Of a stretch of DNA of 64,000 nucleotides, positions 47,117 through 58,894 are shown in pieces (position 1 is the stretch's first letter; each line of letters opens with the position of its first letter). The stretch is from Dreissena polymorpha. Taxonomy: Eukaryota > Mollusca > Bivalvia > Myida > Dreissenidae. A model generated the notes under the pieces. It searched no databases and was not told where the DNA came from. It saw only the letters and a list, made by a program, of their open reading frames with translations. A program made the translations under genes and the position numbers. The stretch covers positions 34,656,567-34,720,566 of the forward strand of contig NC_068365.1 in NCBI RefSeq assembly GCF_020536995.1. The letters run 5' to 3'.

Positions 47117-48666
47117 TAATGCGGATACTTGGATAACGGATGGCACTTCGATAACAGAAAAACTGAAGCCACGCGCGAAATACAAGTTCCTCATACAATG
47201 TTCTTAATATTAGTTTTTGAGACACGGTACATGGTGTAGTTGACAAATGGCATGTCCATTTGTATTATGAAGGAAGAATTTCAAGGAAGACTGATAAGTG
47301 TTTTTGTGTGTGCAAATTATGAGAAAATTTCTTTGGAAAATAGCATGAACTGGATGATCAGTACCTATTTCAACAAAATAAACATACTTAAAATATTGCA
47401 ATTCAGTGTTTGCTATTCCAGAATGTAGAGTAATTACTGTGCTTCAATACTGAAATTTTGATAGTACTCAGTGTAATATGAACATCTTTATACGAGGTAT
47501 GCATGATTTTGTAGACACTTCCATACCCGGTAAAGGGCACTTCGGATAACGGCGACTCTCAACAAATTGGGCACTCTGATATGCGAGTTTTATCTTCTAC
47601 TTGAAATGCGTTTATTTATAGTGTTACTATTCTTACCAAGATGTTTGCTATTTTAACATGTAGATTAATTCATGTGCTTAAAATACTGAAATTGTGTTAA
47701 TGTTCGATGAAAAATGAACGCAGACAGAGCCTGTTTTAAAAAGTGGCATGCATGATATTGTAGACACTTTGATAACGGACACGTCGGAAAATGGAGACTT
47801 TTAACAAATATTGCACTCTGATATGTTGTTGACCGGCGAGAGTACCGGCGTAGAACAAAAGAAGTAGACGTCGACAGCCGGACAGGAGTGTATATAAGCT
47901 TTAGCGTTACAATCGATTTAAGAAAAATAAATGGAAACTTCACGCTATAATGGTCAGATTTTAATCCCCGAGATGTCGTGTCTTAATTGAATATGCCATG
48001 AGAAAACAAAACCATGCTCATATTTCAAAGAGATAAGAAAAATTAAGCAACGTTTCGGTGATTCGTTTTTAATTTAAGTCTGTCCAAAAATTGTTCATTA
48101 TTACATGCTTTCTATAACAATATTCAACAGCGAATTTTGCATTTGTGGTTCACTCAAAATTGTGTATTATATCTGTTAAAAAGTGTCGGGTATCGGGAAC
48201 AGAAGTGCCATTGTAATTGAGATGATCGGCTAAAGAAGTTTCCATGAAAATGCGGCATCCAACTCTGTAAAATTTGAAAATTCCTTAAATATGTAACAGA
48301 ACTACACATTTCAGATGCTGGCTGTAACATTAATAGACATATTGATCTTGTAATTCGCATATCGAACACGTTCTTGATTTACTTCTAAGTATTTTTATTT
48401 AGTTGAAATATATACGTATTATCCTCTTCATGCCGATTTTCGATGGAATTTTATCGTCTTTTTTCATAAAATCAACCGTTTTTCCGAGAATTTCTTTTTT
48501 CGCAATACGAACTGCTATACCACTAATCGGCCAAACAATGTTCCGTGTCCAAAAACTAACTGAACAGAAAATAAATGTGAAAAAGCTGGAGAACTCACTT
48601 CTCGCGCGTGGCTTTTGTTGTTATCTGTTATCGAAGTTCCATCCATTATCAAAGTATCCGCATTAT
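47117..48666. mobile_element. Long-inverted-repeat element, copy B (ATCGAAGTGCC family)
   Basis: The left end 'AATGCGGATACTTGGATAAC' with 'GGATGGCACTTCGATAACAG' and 'GAAGCCACGCGCGAA' is inverted on the right as 'CTCGCGCGTGGCTTTTGTTG', 'CTGTTATCGAAGTTCCATCC' and 'ATTATCAAAGTATCCGCATT'. A subterminal block near 48150-48300 matches, in inverse orientation, copy A at 37560-37720, so the copies are inverted relative to each other. Nothing is encoded. Confidence 0.78.
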
Positions 48667-48914
48667 CGGCGTGTTTGCATACGTAAGTAAAAAATAAGCA
48701 TTATGCTGATTAAAATATGGGCATGATAAGTAAGGTGAAGATATGGTTGAACACGTTAAAGCAGCTGAATATTGTACAAATTATGAACACAGAGAGAGAG
48801 AACGTATGAGTATATAATATACATTCGATTTTACACCGTTGTCGATATTAGCTGCTTTACCAACGACGTGTGAATTACCGACATTACTCTGATTTCTGTT
48901 GTGCAGGTCACATC

Positions 48915-51900
48915 ATGGCGCTGTTTGCAGGCTGTCAGATAGTGTTCGACCTCGACGTATGTTTTAAGACCAAGGTCAAGTTGCAGCTTATCGGCAGAAT
49001 TACATCACTAGGCGGTGTGGTTTCGTACCTACCTTCAAAGAAGGTATTAAAAACATTTCATTTGTATTTGTATTCAATGTGCATTTAAATTATAAATATA
49101 AATATACTGAATTAGAAGATACTACATGTATGTAAGTATATCGGCAAAGCAAAAACGTTTAATTTTCATTGAATTTAGTGTCTGCTTATCTCATTTTGTC
49201 ACATATGGAGTTACAAATCAGTAGGTAAATATTTAAAGAAGTTTGCAACACAATGTCATCGATTTAACAAAATACAAGACATCCAATGCATTTACAATGC
49301 AATAGCATGCATTTACGCACATAGATGAATACATTCCTACGTTTCTGTTAGATATTCGCTCCGGCTTCAACCACTGCCGTAACGCGATTTAAACAATCAG
49401 CGTTATATGTATTCTAATACTCACTTAAAATGTGTAGCGATTACGTTCATATGACTTATATAAGAGCCAAAAAACATTTATAATTAAATGACCGAGTGAT
49501 GACCATACGACTTAACTCAACCGGCGCAGTTCGAGTTTTATTTCTGTTGGAATATATTTTCTTCTTTCGCAGTGCTCGCACATTGTCTGTAGCGACGCCA
49601 AGCATGCCGATCGCTCGTACAAGAGCCAGAGAGGTTTGCAGCTTGGAATACCAGTGGTGGCTACTGATTGGGTGTACGCCAGCCTAGGGTCCAACAGTCT
49701 GCTTGACGTAAAACAGTATCTCCTTGTTCGACAGCCTATGTCAACCATGGGGGACGGGGAAAATGCGGGTAGTCTGTCTGTTTAACCATACATATAGATT
49801 TAAAGGAAGGTCCATTAATGATCATAGTAGATTTACGTTTCTAATCGATTGTTTTAATGAAAATTCTACTCATGAAACTTACCTTGCAATGCGGCCTTCA
49901 TATGTCGTGTCGTGTCACTCGTTTCTTCCAAAATACTCACCGGTGATGATAAAGAAGCAATTTTTGAAACTGCTTGACATGTACTGCAACAAACCGTGTA
50001 TTTAAAGTTGAGTTTTTCACATGAGCCATTAGACGATCGTGTATTATGAAATCTTTAAGCAAATTATATATTCATGCAATGGGTGACTGATGTTAAATAG
50101 TATGCGTTTTTAATTAGTCGATTTTATATTGAAGGACTAGAATCATTCGACGTTTGTCTACCAGCTGCGGTGGAAGAATATGGTATACATTTGATGGACA
50201 TTTAATATGTTGTATCTTTCAATGCTGTAATAAAAATATAGTCTCAAATATGTTATAAATTATTACATTAATACCCGTTAACAATACAAATAACAACATG
50301 ATAATCATGATCTCTGGGTTTAAATGTTATTATAGTAATGCTCGACTTTCAGGTATATGCTTAATACGTAAATGGTAATAAATCGAATCATTATTATATG
50401 TAACTGATTTTTTATTTGAAATACGATCGCATAAGGTTAATTTGTATTTACAAGTGTATGTTTTGTGATAAATTATGTGATAAAATTGAGGTTTTAAAAC
50501 CCCGACCGGAGTAAACCCCTCCTAAAATGCGTTTTTGGAGTTTCACTGTGTCACGTCTTAAGTAAGAAGCTGTAGAGGCATAAAGAGCATATTGTTAAAT
50601 ATTCAGAGCATCATCATTAAGACATGACAAAGAACAAGAAACCGTCGGAGACGGGTGATGCTCCCCAAAGTTTTTTTGTCACAATATTGCACTAAATATT
50701 CAGATAAAAGGAAACGTTTTGAGGGGCATACCTTTGGACAAAATAATACGATGGATGGTTTAGCAACTTAAAAATTTCAAAGGGCCATAACTCTCTAAAT
50801 AAATCATCTAACCAGAAACCACAAATAACATGCGCATCTCCTCAAGGTAGTTAAGTTTACCATAAAGCTTCATTGAATTCCAGTCAGTAGTTGGGGGGGG
50901 ACAAGAATTGCACTATATGTACAGTTTATAGAAAATTTCAAAGGGCCATAACTCTGTGAAAAATCATCCAACCAGAACCGGCTGATAATATGCACATTTC
51001 CTCTTGGTAGTGAAGCTTCCCATAAAGTTTAATTGAAATCCGTTCATTAATTGTTGAGAAACAGCCCGGACAAAAATTGTGCACGGACGGACGCACGGAC
51101 AGACGAAGCGGCGACTATATGCACCCCCCCCCCCCCAAAAAAAAAAAATAATTGGGGGAGCATTAAAATATTTACCTGTGGTGTCATCTGAGTAGTCCGC
51201 CCAGACTCATCTATGACGGAACTTTCAATCTATATTAACGTGTTGCGTTAAAAAATAATCATTTAAACATAAAATATCCCCAAAAATGTCGTTCTTTACA
51301 GACCAAACTAAAATGTACGCAATTGCATCAATCCTAGATTTCCAAGGAAACCCTGTATATCTATAAACTTAGTGCATATGTTGTTATTACAGAACCGGAA
51401 ACTTATTATCCAACGCCTAATTTCACCCCACCAACAGGTACTATTTAGCTTACAATTGAGAACATATTAGACTTTATATGAGAGGCTCTGGCAAAAAAGA
51501 TTGAATAAATAACATTTAAAGTAACTGGCGATATTGTGCTGTGACTATGAATTCAAAATTAAAATGGCGTGTTCTTTTATTTTCAGTCAATTGATATTCG
51601 TATAAATAAAAGACACATTAACTTAATACACGTTACTTAAAAAAAGTACTATAATACAGTTTAGACAAATAATAAACAATGAAAATACTTGTAGCTGTGT
51701 ACATGTTTCTAATCAAAGTGTGCTCAAAGTTATAATATCTCCACGCATGCTTTCAAGTTTCATTTTTCTTCGTTTGAAAATAAATATGAAACAAAATATT
51801 GCAAATTCAATCAATAATGTGGATTATGCTGTTCAGAATTTCTGCTTCTTGAGCCACAAATGAGTTCATCTTTTCACGAAACGTGCCAAAACATGGAATA

Positions 51901-53890
51901 TCACTATTGGTATTTGCCGTTGTATAAAATTAAAATGTCATATAAATACACGTATTTCACTCTTCCATCAATCAGAACGTACGCAAACGATGTCAGTTCC
52001 GCCTTTCCATGATAAACTAGCTACAGCTCTTCGTGAGAGGTTGTTAGAGGAGGCCAGTGTAATTGAAGATTTGCCCCCAATTCCACCTCGGGTCCCACGT
52101 CAAAAGCAGGCCAATCTAATTGAAGATTTGCCCCCACTCCCTCCTCGGGTCCGACATCAAAAACCGAAATTTTTCATAACACTGATACCAATAAGGTAAG
52201 TCCGTAGCGTTCGATTGGTTATTGCCAGCATAGTATCGAGTCTTAAGTCTTACATTACAAAATAGTAGTCTATTAAATAGTAATACCCTTAGTATTAAGT
52301 AACTACCGTTCAAACGCCAATATACAAGCAGTTTACCAAAAACCAACTATTACTGCCGTTCTATGTGACACGATATTTAGTATTTCGGTGACGAATAATG
52401 TTTTTAAATTGATTTCATTTGTATTAAAAGGCGTTTTGCGATATTACAATTTACATAATAATCTCAGTTACACATGCTTCTGAATAGATTCTGAATTGTT
52501 GTCATTATACAAATTTTAATATAAAAACAGGAAAAAGAAGCCAGTTTCAACATCTGGTGTACCCCCGCCACTGCCAGCACGGAACTATACGCCACCAACT
52601 TCATCCGGAGCAAGGTCTCGGTCACAGTCGCCGGATATTAACGGAGATGAGCCGCCCCCAGTTCCACCTCGGATTACGCTGCTAAAAAGCAAATATTCTT
52701 CGCCATCAACACAACGTTCATCGTTTTCAAATAGAGCCTACCAAGCGTCGTCGAATCGGCCCCGCACAGTGTCGCCAAGTTCGCCCCGCCCAGTGTCCCC
52801 GAGTTCGCCCCGCTCAGTGTCGCCAAGTACGCTCCGATCAGTGTCGCCGAGTACGCCCTGCTCAGTGTCGCCAAGTACGCACCGATCAGTATCGCCGAGT
52901 ATGCCCCGCTCAGCGTCTTCGAGTTTGCCCCGCTCAGTGTCGCCGAGTGCTGCCCGCTCAGTGTCGCCGAGTACACCCCGCTCAGTGTCGCCGAGACCAC
53001 CCCGCTCAGTGTCGCCGAGTACAACCCGCTCAGGGTCGCAGAGTTATGCCCGCTCAGTGTCGCCGAATACACCCCGCTCAGTGTCGCCGAGTTTCCCCCG
53101 CTCAGTGTCGCCGAGTTTGCATCGCTCAGTGTTGCGGAGTGCGCTTCGCCCAGTGTCGCCGAGTACATCCCGCTCAGTGTCGCCTAGTACACCCTGCTCA
53201 GTGTCGCCGAGTACACCCCGCTCAGTGTCACCGAGTGCGCTTCGCTCAGTGTCGCCGAGTACGCCCCCCTCATTGTCGCCGAGATCCTCCCGTTCAGTGG
53301 CGCCGAATACGCCTCGCTCAATGTCGCTGACTTCGCCCTGCTCAGTTTCGCCGAGTACACCACGCTTAGTGACGCCGAGTTCGCCCCGCTCAGTGGCGCC
53401 GAATTCGTCCCACTCAGTACCGATGATTACGCCCCATTCAGTGTTTCTGAGCTCGCCCCGCACGGTTTCGCCGAGTTCACCCCTCTCAGGGGCGCCGAGT
53501 CCACCCCGCTCAGTGTCGCCGAGTACACCCCGCTCAGTGTCGCCGAGTACGCCCCGCCTAGTGGCACCGAGTTCTCCCCGCTTAGTGGCGCCGAGTACGC
53601 ACAGCTCAGTGTCGCCGAGATCTCCCTACCCTGTATCGCCGAGTACAACCAGCTCAGTATTGCCGAGTTCGCCCTGCTCAGTGGAGCAGAGTTTGTCCAA
53701 CTCAGTTTCGCCGATTACGCCTCGTTTAGTGTCGCCGAGTTCGCCCCGAACAGGGTTGCCAATATCACCCCGCACAGTGTCGCAGATTATTCCGCCAACA
53801 CACGCATGTTTCTTGACATCAACTTCGACTCTGCACCCATTAGAAACCAGTTTTACCCCGGCAATCAACGATCAAATAGAAAGAAGGTAA
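48915..53890 (+). CDS. BRCT-domain protein with proline motifs and a long RSVSPSTP-type repeat
   Basis: Five exons join in phase: 48915-49043, 49573-49768, 51393-51437, 51976-52195 and 52531-53890. This gives 1950 nt and 649 residues. Residues 1-~100 are a BRCT domain (MALFAGCQIVFDLD...ITSLGGVVSYLPSKK; CSHIVCSDAK...GIPVVATDWVYASL) almost co-linear with the N-terminus of the PARP4-like gene 10 kb downstream, with the same exon borders and phases. Then come proline motifs of SH3-ligand type (EDLPPIPPRVP, EDLPPLPPRVR, VPPPLPARNY, PPPVPPRI). About forty 24-bp units encode the consensus S-P-S-T-P-R-S-V. An acceptor at 48905-48906 suggests an intron in the 5' UTR. The last exon ends AGG TAA, which is either a stop or a splice donor (gtaaat at 53887), so more exons are possible. 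It lacks PARP catalytic exons. Ser-Pro sites beside Arg would suit proline-directed or SR-type kinases; this is inference. Confidence 0.75.
50640..51165. repeat. Dispersed repeat with inverted ends in intron 2 of the BRCT-repeat gene
   Basis: The ends 'GGGTGATGCTCCCCAAA' and 'TTGGGGGAGCATTA' are inverted. Two internal units of about 160 bp begin 'ATTTCAAAGGGCCATAACTC' and 'AAAATTTCAAAGGGCCATAA'. A tail 'GGACGGACGCACGGACAGAC' and homopolymer C and A runs follow. Non-coding. Confidence 0.75.
52755..53785 (+). repeat. 24-bp coding minisatellite (RSVSPSTP)
   Basis: About 42 units of 'CGCTCAGTGTCGCCGAGTAC' plus 'RCCC'. The S-V-S-P core is the most constant part. Substitutions are concentrated at third bases and at the fifth position (Thr, Ser, Ala, Phe, Leu), and no unit contains a stop or frameshift. 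That fits maintenance as coding sequence. Confidence 0.92.
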
Positions 53891-54430
53891 ATCATGTAAT
53901 ATAACGGATTATATATATATATATCTATTATTTATCAACCTTCGCATGCATACTTGTTTGACTGTCAGATGTTACCGCTGCGAGTTTATTTTTTTATTTT
54001 ATTTTCAAAACACCGACTGAACATTTCAGAAATAATCTTGATGCATTCTACTGTTTTTAAAACAATTTTCGACAACATACCTTTATTTTCGATAATAAGT
54101 GTACATTCCGTTAAATTGCGAACGATGTAGCCGTTTCCATTAAACGTTGAATTCACCATAATCACTATGTTTATTTTGCTATACGTTGGTCCTTTTATTC
54201 GCTGCTTGTGATTCTGTTATAACGTATAACACTACTTCACTTGTAAACTGTTCAAAGAAAATATTTAGATTTATTAGATGAAACAGGATAGGGGAAGTAT
54301 CTACTTCTAAATTACATTCAGTTAAAGAGTTGTTTTACGGCACTTATATAAGACTACCTCTAACTGTAAGTATTTTTTTTTTAATTCTCATTTCATGATG
54401 ATTTCTAAAATTCAAAAATGCACTTTTAGC
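53891..54430. other. AT-rich spacer after the BRCT-repeat gene
   Basis: It begins at the ambiguous stop/donor. An (AT)n run lies at 53915-53930. No further exon is recognised. Confidence 0.4.
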
Positions 54431-54431
54431 A

Positions 54432-54840
54432 GGCCGTATTGCTCAATTGGTCGTTGTCGGCTCATGCACTACTTAAGAGAACAGCGGGTACTCTATTTAA
54501 GTATACTGCATATTAATCAGGCATGGAATATAGATGAAAAGACATCCGGCCACACACCAAGTACGCAATAGTATACTTTAGAGTACCCGGGGTACTTTTA
54601 AGTTGTACCTGAGCCGACAATGACCAATCGTGGTTTCCTCAATTGGTCGTTGTCGGCGCAAGCACTCATTAAAAATACAATGTACCCTACGGGCGTCAAA
54701 TACGCTTAAAGGCATCCGATCATACTTCGGAGTACTTTTTAGTATATTTTCCGTACCCCGGGTACTTTATACCATACTTAAGAGTACCAGGGTTACTATT
54801 TAAAGTAGTACCTAAGGCGATAATGACCAATTGAACGGTA
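54432..54840. repeat. Two adjacent ~200-bp MITE-like units with inverted ends
   Basis: Unit 1 begins 'GCTCAATTGGTCGTTGTCGG' and ends with the inverse 'CCGACAATGACCAATCG' (~54630). Unit 2 begins 'CCTCAATTGGTCGTTGTCGG' and ends 'GCGATAATGACCAATTGAAC' (~54836). Inside both are GTACCC/GGGTAC boxes, themselves palindromic ('GTACCCGGGGTAC'). Confidence 0.75.
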
Positions 54841-57105
54841 GTATTCAGTAATTTTGCCGTAACTGTGCGTTTTGTAATAAAAACAATTTTCTGAAGTGAA
54901 CGTTTATTTATTTTAATACTCTGGTCACATCGGGTAGAGGAAGGTAAAGAAAGCGGAGAGGCCGAGTAGTTACAAATGTTGTATTGTCCGTGAAAGTATT
55001 CTCACTGAAGCGAACCACCAGTGTGTGTATTTCGAAGTTTATGAGGTCACTCTGCGCCCAAGGCTGCATTATGTGATAACACGGAGTGTGTCCCAGCACG
55101 CCTTTCTATTAAACAATTTCACTCACGAAAGTTTTGACGAATTGGAATTATAGCCGCAATTTTCAGGTTTGTTTTTCACTGAAATATTGAAAAATAGTTT
55201 CTTTCTGGTTGGGTTCACTTGTCGAATTTCGTTATAGTCAGTATAGATAACTTAAAACAGTCTCTTTCAATAATATTGTATTGAATGATTTTATAAAAAT
55301 AAGCGTTCATAATAAAATGTTCAGAATAAAACATAGTCTCTCAATCCGTGTAGAGTGTATCAGGACTTTTAAAGCCTAAATGTGGTTTGGGCTTTTACAT
55401 CGGTCTGTCTGCCTCTCTGCTTCTCACTGACTCGTGATGGTTAAAACTGGTAAAAAAGTAATACTAATGACGATATAAAAATCTGCGACTCAGGCAAAAA
55501 AACTCAATGCTGACACTTTGACTGTCCAGAGAACAATGAAAACCTGATTTACAAAAGAGAAGAAAAAATGATAGGGCTGAACAGGTTTTAAAATCAATCA
55601 ACTGTTGTAATTGGTCACAATGGTCACCTGACTCAGGCTGACTGAGTTCATTTAAAAAATCCGTCAACTATGGCAGTTGGTCACAGTAGACAAAGGTAGA
55701 TAATTGATAACTCTGATATAATAATAGTAAAGTCTACCGAGTTACAATATATTTCTAATTTAGGTGAGGTCCTCTGATGATGCGGGGGGGGGGGACTACC
55801 CGAAGGAAACTCCGCCTGTCCAATTTGTTTACCAGTAACCAAACTCACATGCCTCCGGGAACAAAGATTTAACGCGGGACACCTACCCCGGTAGTTGAGG
55901 AGCGCATGTACCAACCACTGCGCAAACAGCCAGTGAAACAGAAACTAGTTCTAAAACGTTACAATTCATAACAAAACGGCCCTGCTAAAATCGTATAGGA
56001 CTCTAATCCGCGGGTATTAAGAAGAAGACAAACGAATATGAACGAATACAATCAATCGTCGTGCTTTTTCTGCTTTGATACAATACTTGTGATCTGATTT
56101 AAAAAAGAGAAAAAATTGTGTGACATAAATCCGTTACAATTGTCTCAAAATTAAACACGGTGCGTGTAGCCTAAGAGCTGTGTTTTAGTTGGAAGGTCAT
56201 ATTCGTGGAGATGAAGTTGGAGTAACACAAATTAATATGTCAAAAAGACACTTAACGGTTCAGTTAATCTTAACAATATTAAGATATTTCTTGTAAAATT
56301 GTCCATAAAACGATTTTCATAATAAAAAAAACATACTGGAAAACATCAGAAATTGATTTCCCATTCATATTCGGTATTTTCAGTCATATCCGCAGATATC
56401 CGGCATCTAGTCGGACCCAGGAAGTGATTATTTTTATTAAAGAAATGGATCACAGCCAAAAATAGATTTTATTTCGAAATTGTATCGTGTGTCATGCGAC
56501 TTTAAGTAATTATTTGTTTAAATAAAAAGGTTTGTGCGATAATTGTTATTTGATTTCAAAGAACTCAACCGAATCCTGCATTATTTCGCTTGTTTACTAC
56601 AGTGTGTATCAATTTCGGACGAATTATTCGGATGCATTAACATAAATTTACTTAGCAGTATTAAGGTGATTATATAGAATTGGCAGAAATTTTGTATTAA
56701 CATACATTGTTGGATTAGTCAATTGCTATTGTATATATTTTAATTGTTTCACGTTCTCTTTTTTAGTTATATAGATTATATAATTATACATAATGGGCTT
56801 TGTGGATTGTGGGCTTTTGATGTGGCTGAATCCCCAGAACGTTTCAACAGCTAAAATCAATTTCATGTAGCAATTCAATTTCACTTGAAATCACATTTAT
56901 TTGTCACATTTCAAAATAATAGTATAACAGATCTTACCTTATTTACCACCAAATGGTTTTTGAAAGCCATGTATGGTAATTCATCAATACATTTTAGGAC
57001 ATTATTGTATACAAAAACATAAAAAACATAAACCTTCAAAATCAACGAATATTTGAAAGCAAGATAAGGTCTGGTAACAAAGATATAACAAGATACAAAA
57101 TGCTC
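54841..57105. other. Non-coding intergenic stretch
   Basis: No exon is recognised. A G-run (55785-55794) and a few short direct repeats ('GACTCAGGC' near 55487 and 55630) are all I see. It separates the BRCT-repeat gene from the PARP4-like gene. Confidence 0.4.
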
Positions 57106-57500
57106 TTTTTATGCCCCCAGATCGATATTGTTTTTGGCCTGTCTGTCTGTCGTTGTATGTGTGTGTCTGTCTGACATTGTATGTGTGTGTCTGTCTGTCA
57201 TTGTATGTGTGTGTCTGTGCCAAAACTTTAACCGTGGCCATTACTTTTGCAATATTGAAGATAGCAACTTGATATTTGGCATGCATGTGTATCTCATGGA
57301 GCTGCACATTTTGAGTGGTGAAAGATCAAGGTCATCCTTCAAGGTCAAAGGTTAAATATAGAAGATAGCAACTTTGGCATGCATGTGTACCTTGTGGAGC
57401 TGCACATTTTCGAGTGGTGAAAGGTCAAGGTCATCATTCAAGGTCAAAGGTCAAATGTATGGGTGGGGACATTGTGTTTCACAAACACAGCTCTTGTTTG
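57106..57500 (+). repeat. Dispersed repeat, plus-oriented copy (GCAATATTGAAGATAGCAAC family)
   Basis: It starts 'TTTATGCCCCCAGATCGATA', has three copies of 'TCTGTCTG(T/A)C(G/A)TTGTATGTGTG', then two core units at 57247 and 57358, the second shortened. It ends 'ATGGGTGGGGACATTGTGTT' and 'TCACAAACACAGCTCTTG'. Confidence 0.85.
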
Positions 57501-57982
57501 TTTTTGTGGAACAATTTATGAAACACATGTTCATGTACCAAGTTAGTGTTTGTGTGTTATGGGAATAGATATCATTTCTTGGCAAAACCTAATATAATAT
57601 AATAGATAATGTTGCGGGAAATTAAAATGGAATTAAGTACTCCACATAAAAATTAAAACAAGCATTTTGTATCTCTTTAAATCTATGTTACCATACCACA
57701 TATAGCATTGAATTTTGGCTATTGCTATCTGGAACATTGATTTTTTAATGTGTGATTTTTTTTTTAATAATGTACAAAATATTCCTTGATTTTGAGTATT
57801 TATACTGGTTTTTATTGAAAAAGTAAAACTGTAGAATGTTTTTCATTTCCTGATGATGTACAATTTTTTTTTAATCTTCCAAGATCTTATATAATACAAA
57901 TGTGTGCTTTTGTAGTATTTTTCTTCAGCCTTAGGAATTTAGGCAGTTAAAGTAAGCATTCAGTTAGGTTTCATTCTGATTG

Positions 57983-58575
57983 CAGGCTTTTTCCGCCCTA
58001 TGCCACGGGTCCAAAATTCGGCCCCATTCCCAATGCAAATCTGGTTGTTTTTTTTCCCAATTGAAAAAAAAAATTCCCAATTCCAAACAAAAAAAAAAAA
58101 AAAATTTTTTTTTTTTTTTTACCTTTAAATATATAAGTTAACTTGATCAGGTGTGTAGAAAATAGAAAGTGTTGCATAATTAAATTATCTGTTGCCTTGA
58201 ATTTGTTTTAAAAACTGTAAAATATGTTAATGATTATTTAAGACTTTCCTTATTTTCCTCAAAATCCAGCGCTTCGCACGATTTTTTTCACCTCAAAAAA
58301 GGCCGGGCCTTTTCCCCAAATTCAGATTAAAAAACCTGCACTTATCTCACATGTTCATAATACTTTGTAAAATCTTAATAATAAGTTATCAAAATAGTCG
58401 TTATTTACCAGTAAACGGCTTCTTTGAAATATAAGAAACACTATTTACATGCGATAATTTTTCCCAATTGAGCCAATTTTGCGAATAATTTTTTTCCCAA
58501 AATGGGGGTATTCACGACACGAAATTCCCAAATTTCCAGTGTGGCGTATTCCCAAAATGGAGCGGAAAAAGCCTG
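57983..58575. mobile_element. MITE with 14-bp inverted ends and a 5-bp target duplication
   Basis: The ends 'CAGGCTTTTTCCGC' and 'GCGGAAAAAGCCTG' are perfect inverse complements. The flanks are GATTG on both sides. The interior repeats 'TTCCCAATTG'/'TTCCCAAAATGGGG' phrases and long T and A runs. Non-coding. Confidence 0.8.
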
Positions 58576-58894
58576 GATTGGATTTTCAGTGTGCTAAAGA
58601 TTCATATACCCTTCTTTGCTCTGCCCTATATCAGGGCTTTATTTTTTTTTCTTGATTTTGGAAAAGGGCCTGGCTAATCATCTTGGGATAAGATTATTGA
58701 CAAAAACTGAGAAACGGAAAAATCTTCTCAAAGTAAGCTTTAAATGAGAGAAATATTGCATCATTTTAAAGGATTTTTTTGGGGGGATGGGGTCTTTCTC
58801 TCGGGGGGAATAGGCCTTATAAAAGACCATTGCTAAAGAAGAAAAGAAAGCTCTGCATAAAGCCAATTTTTTCAGATTTGGAAGAAATTCCACC

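Noticed and set aside
52674-53868. Minus-strand frames reading YSATLSG repeats and similar
   Set aside because: Shadows of the 24-bp coding minisatellite. Only the plus frame joins the upstream exons in phase and has PxxP motifs before the repeats.
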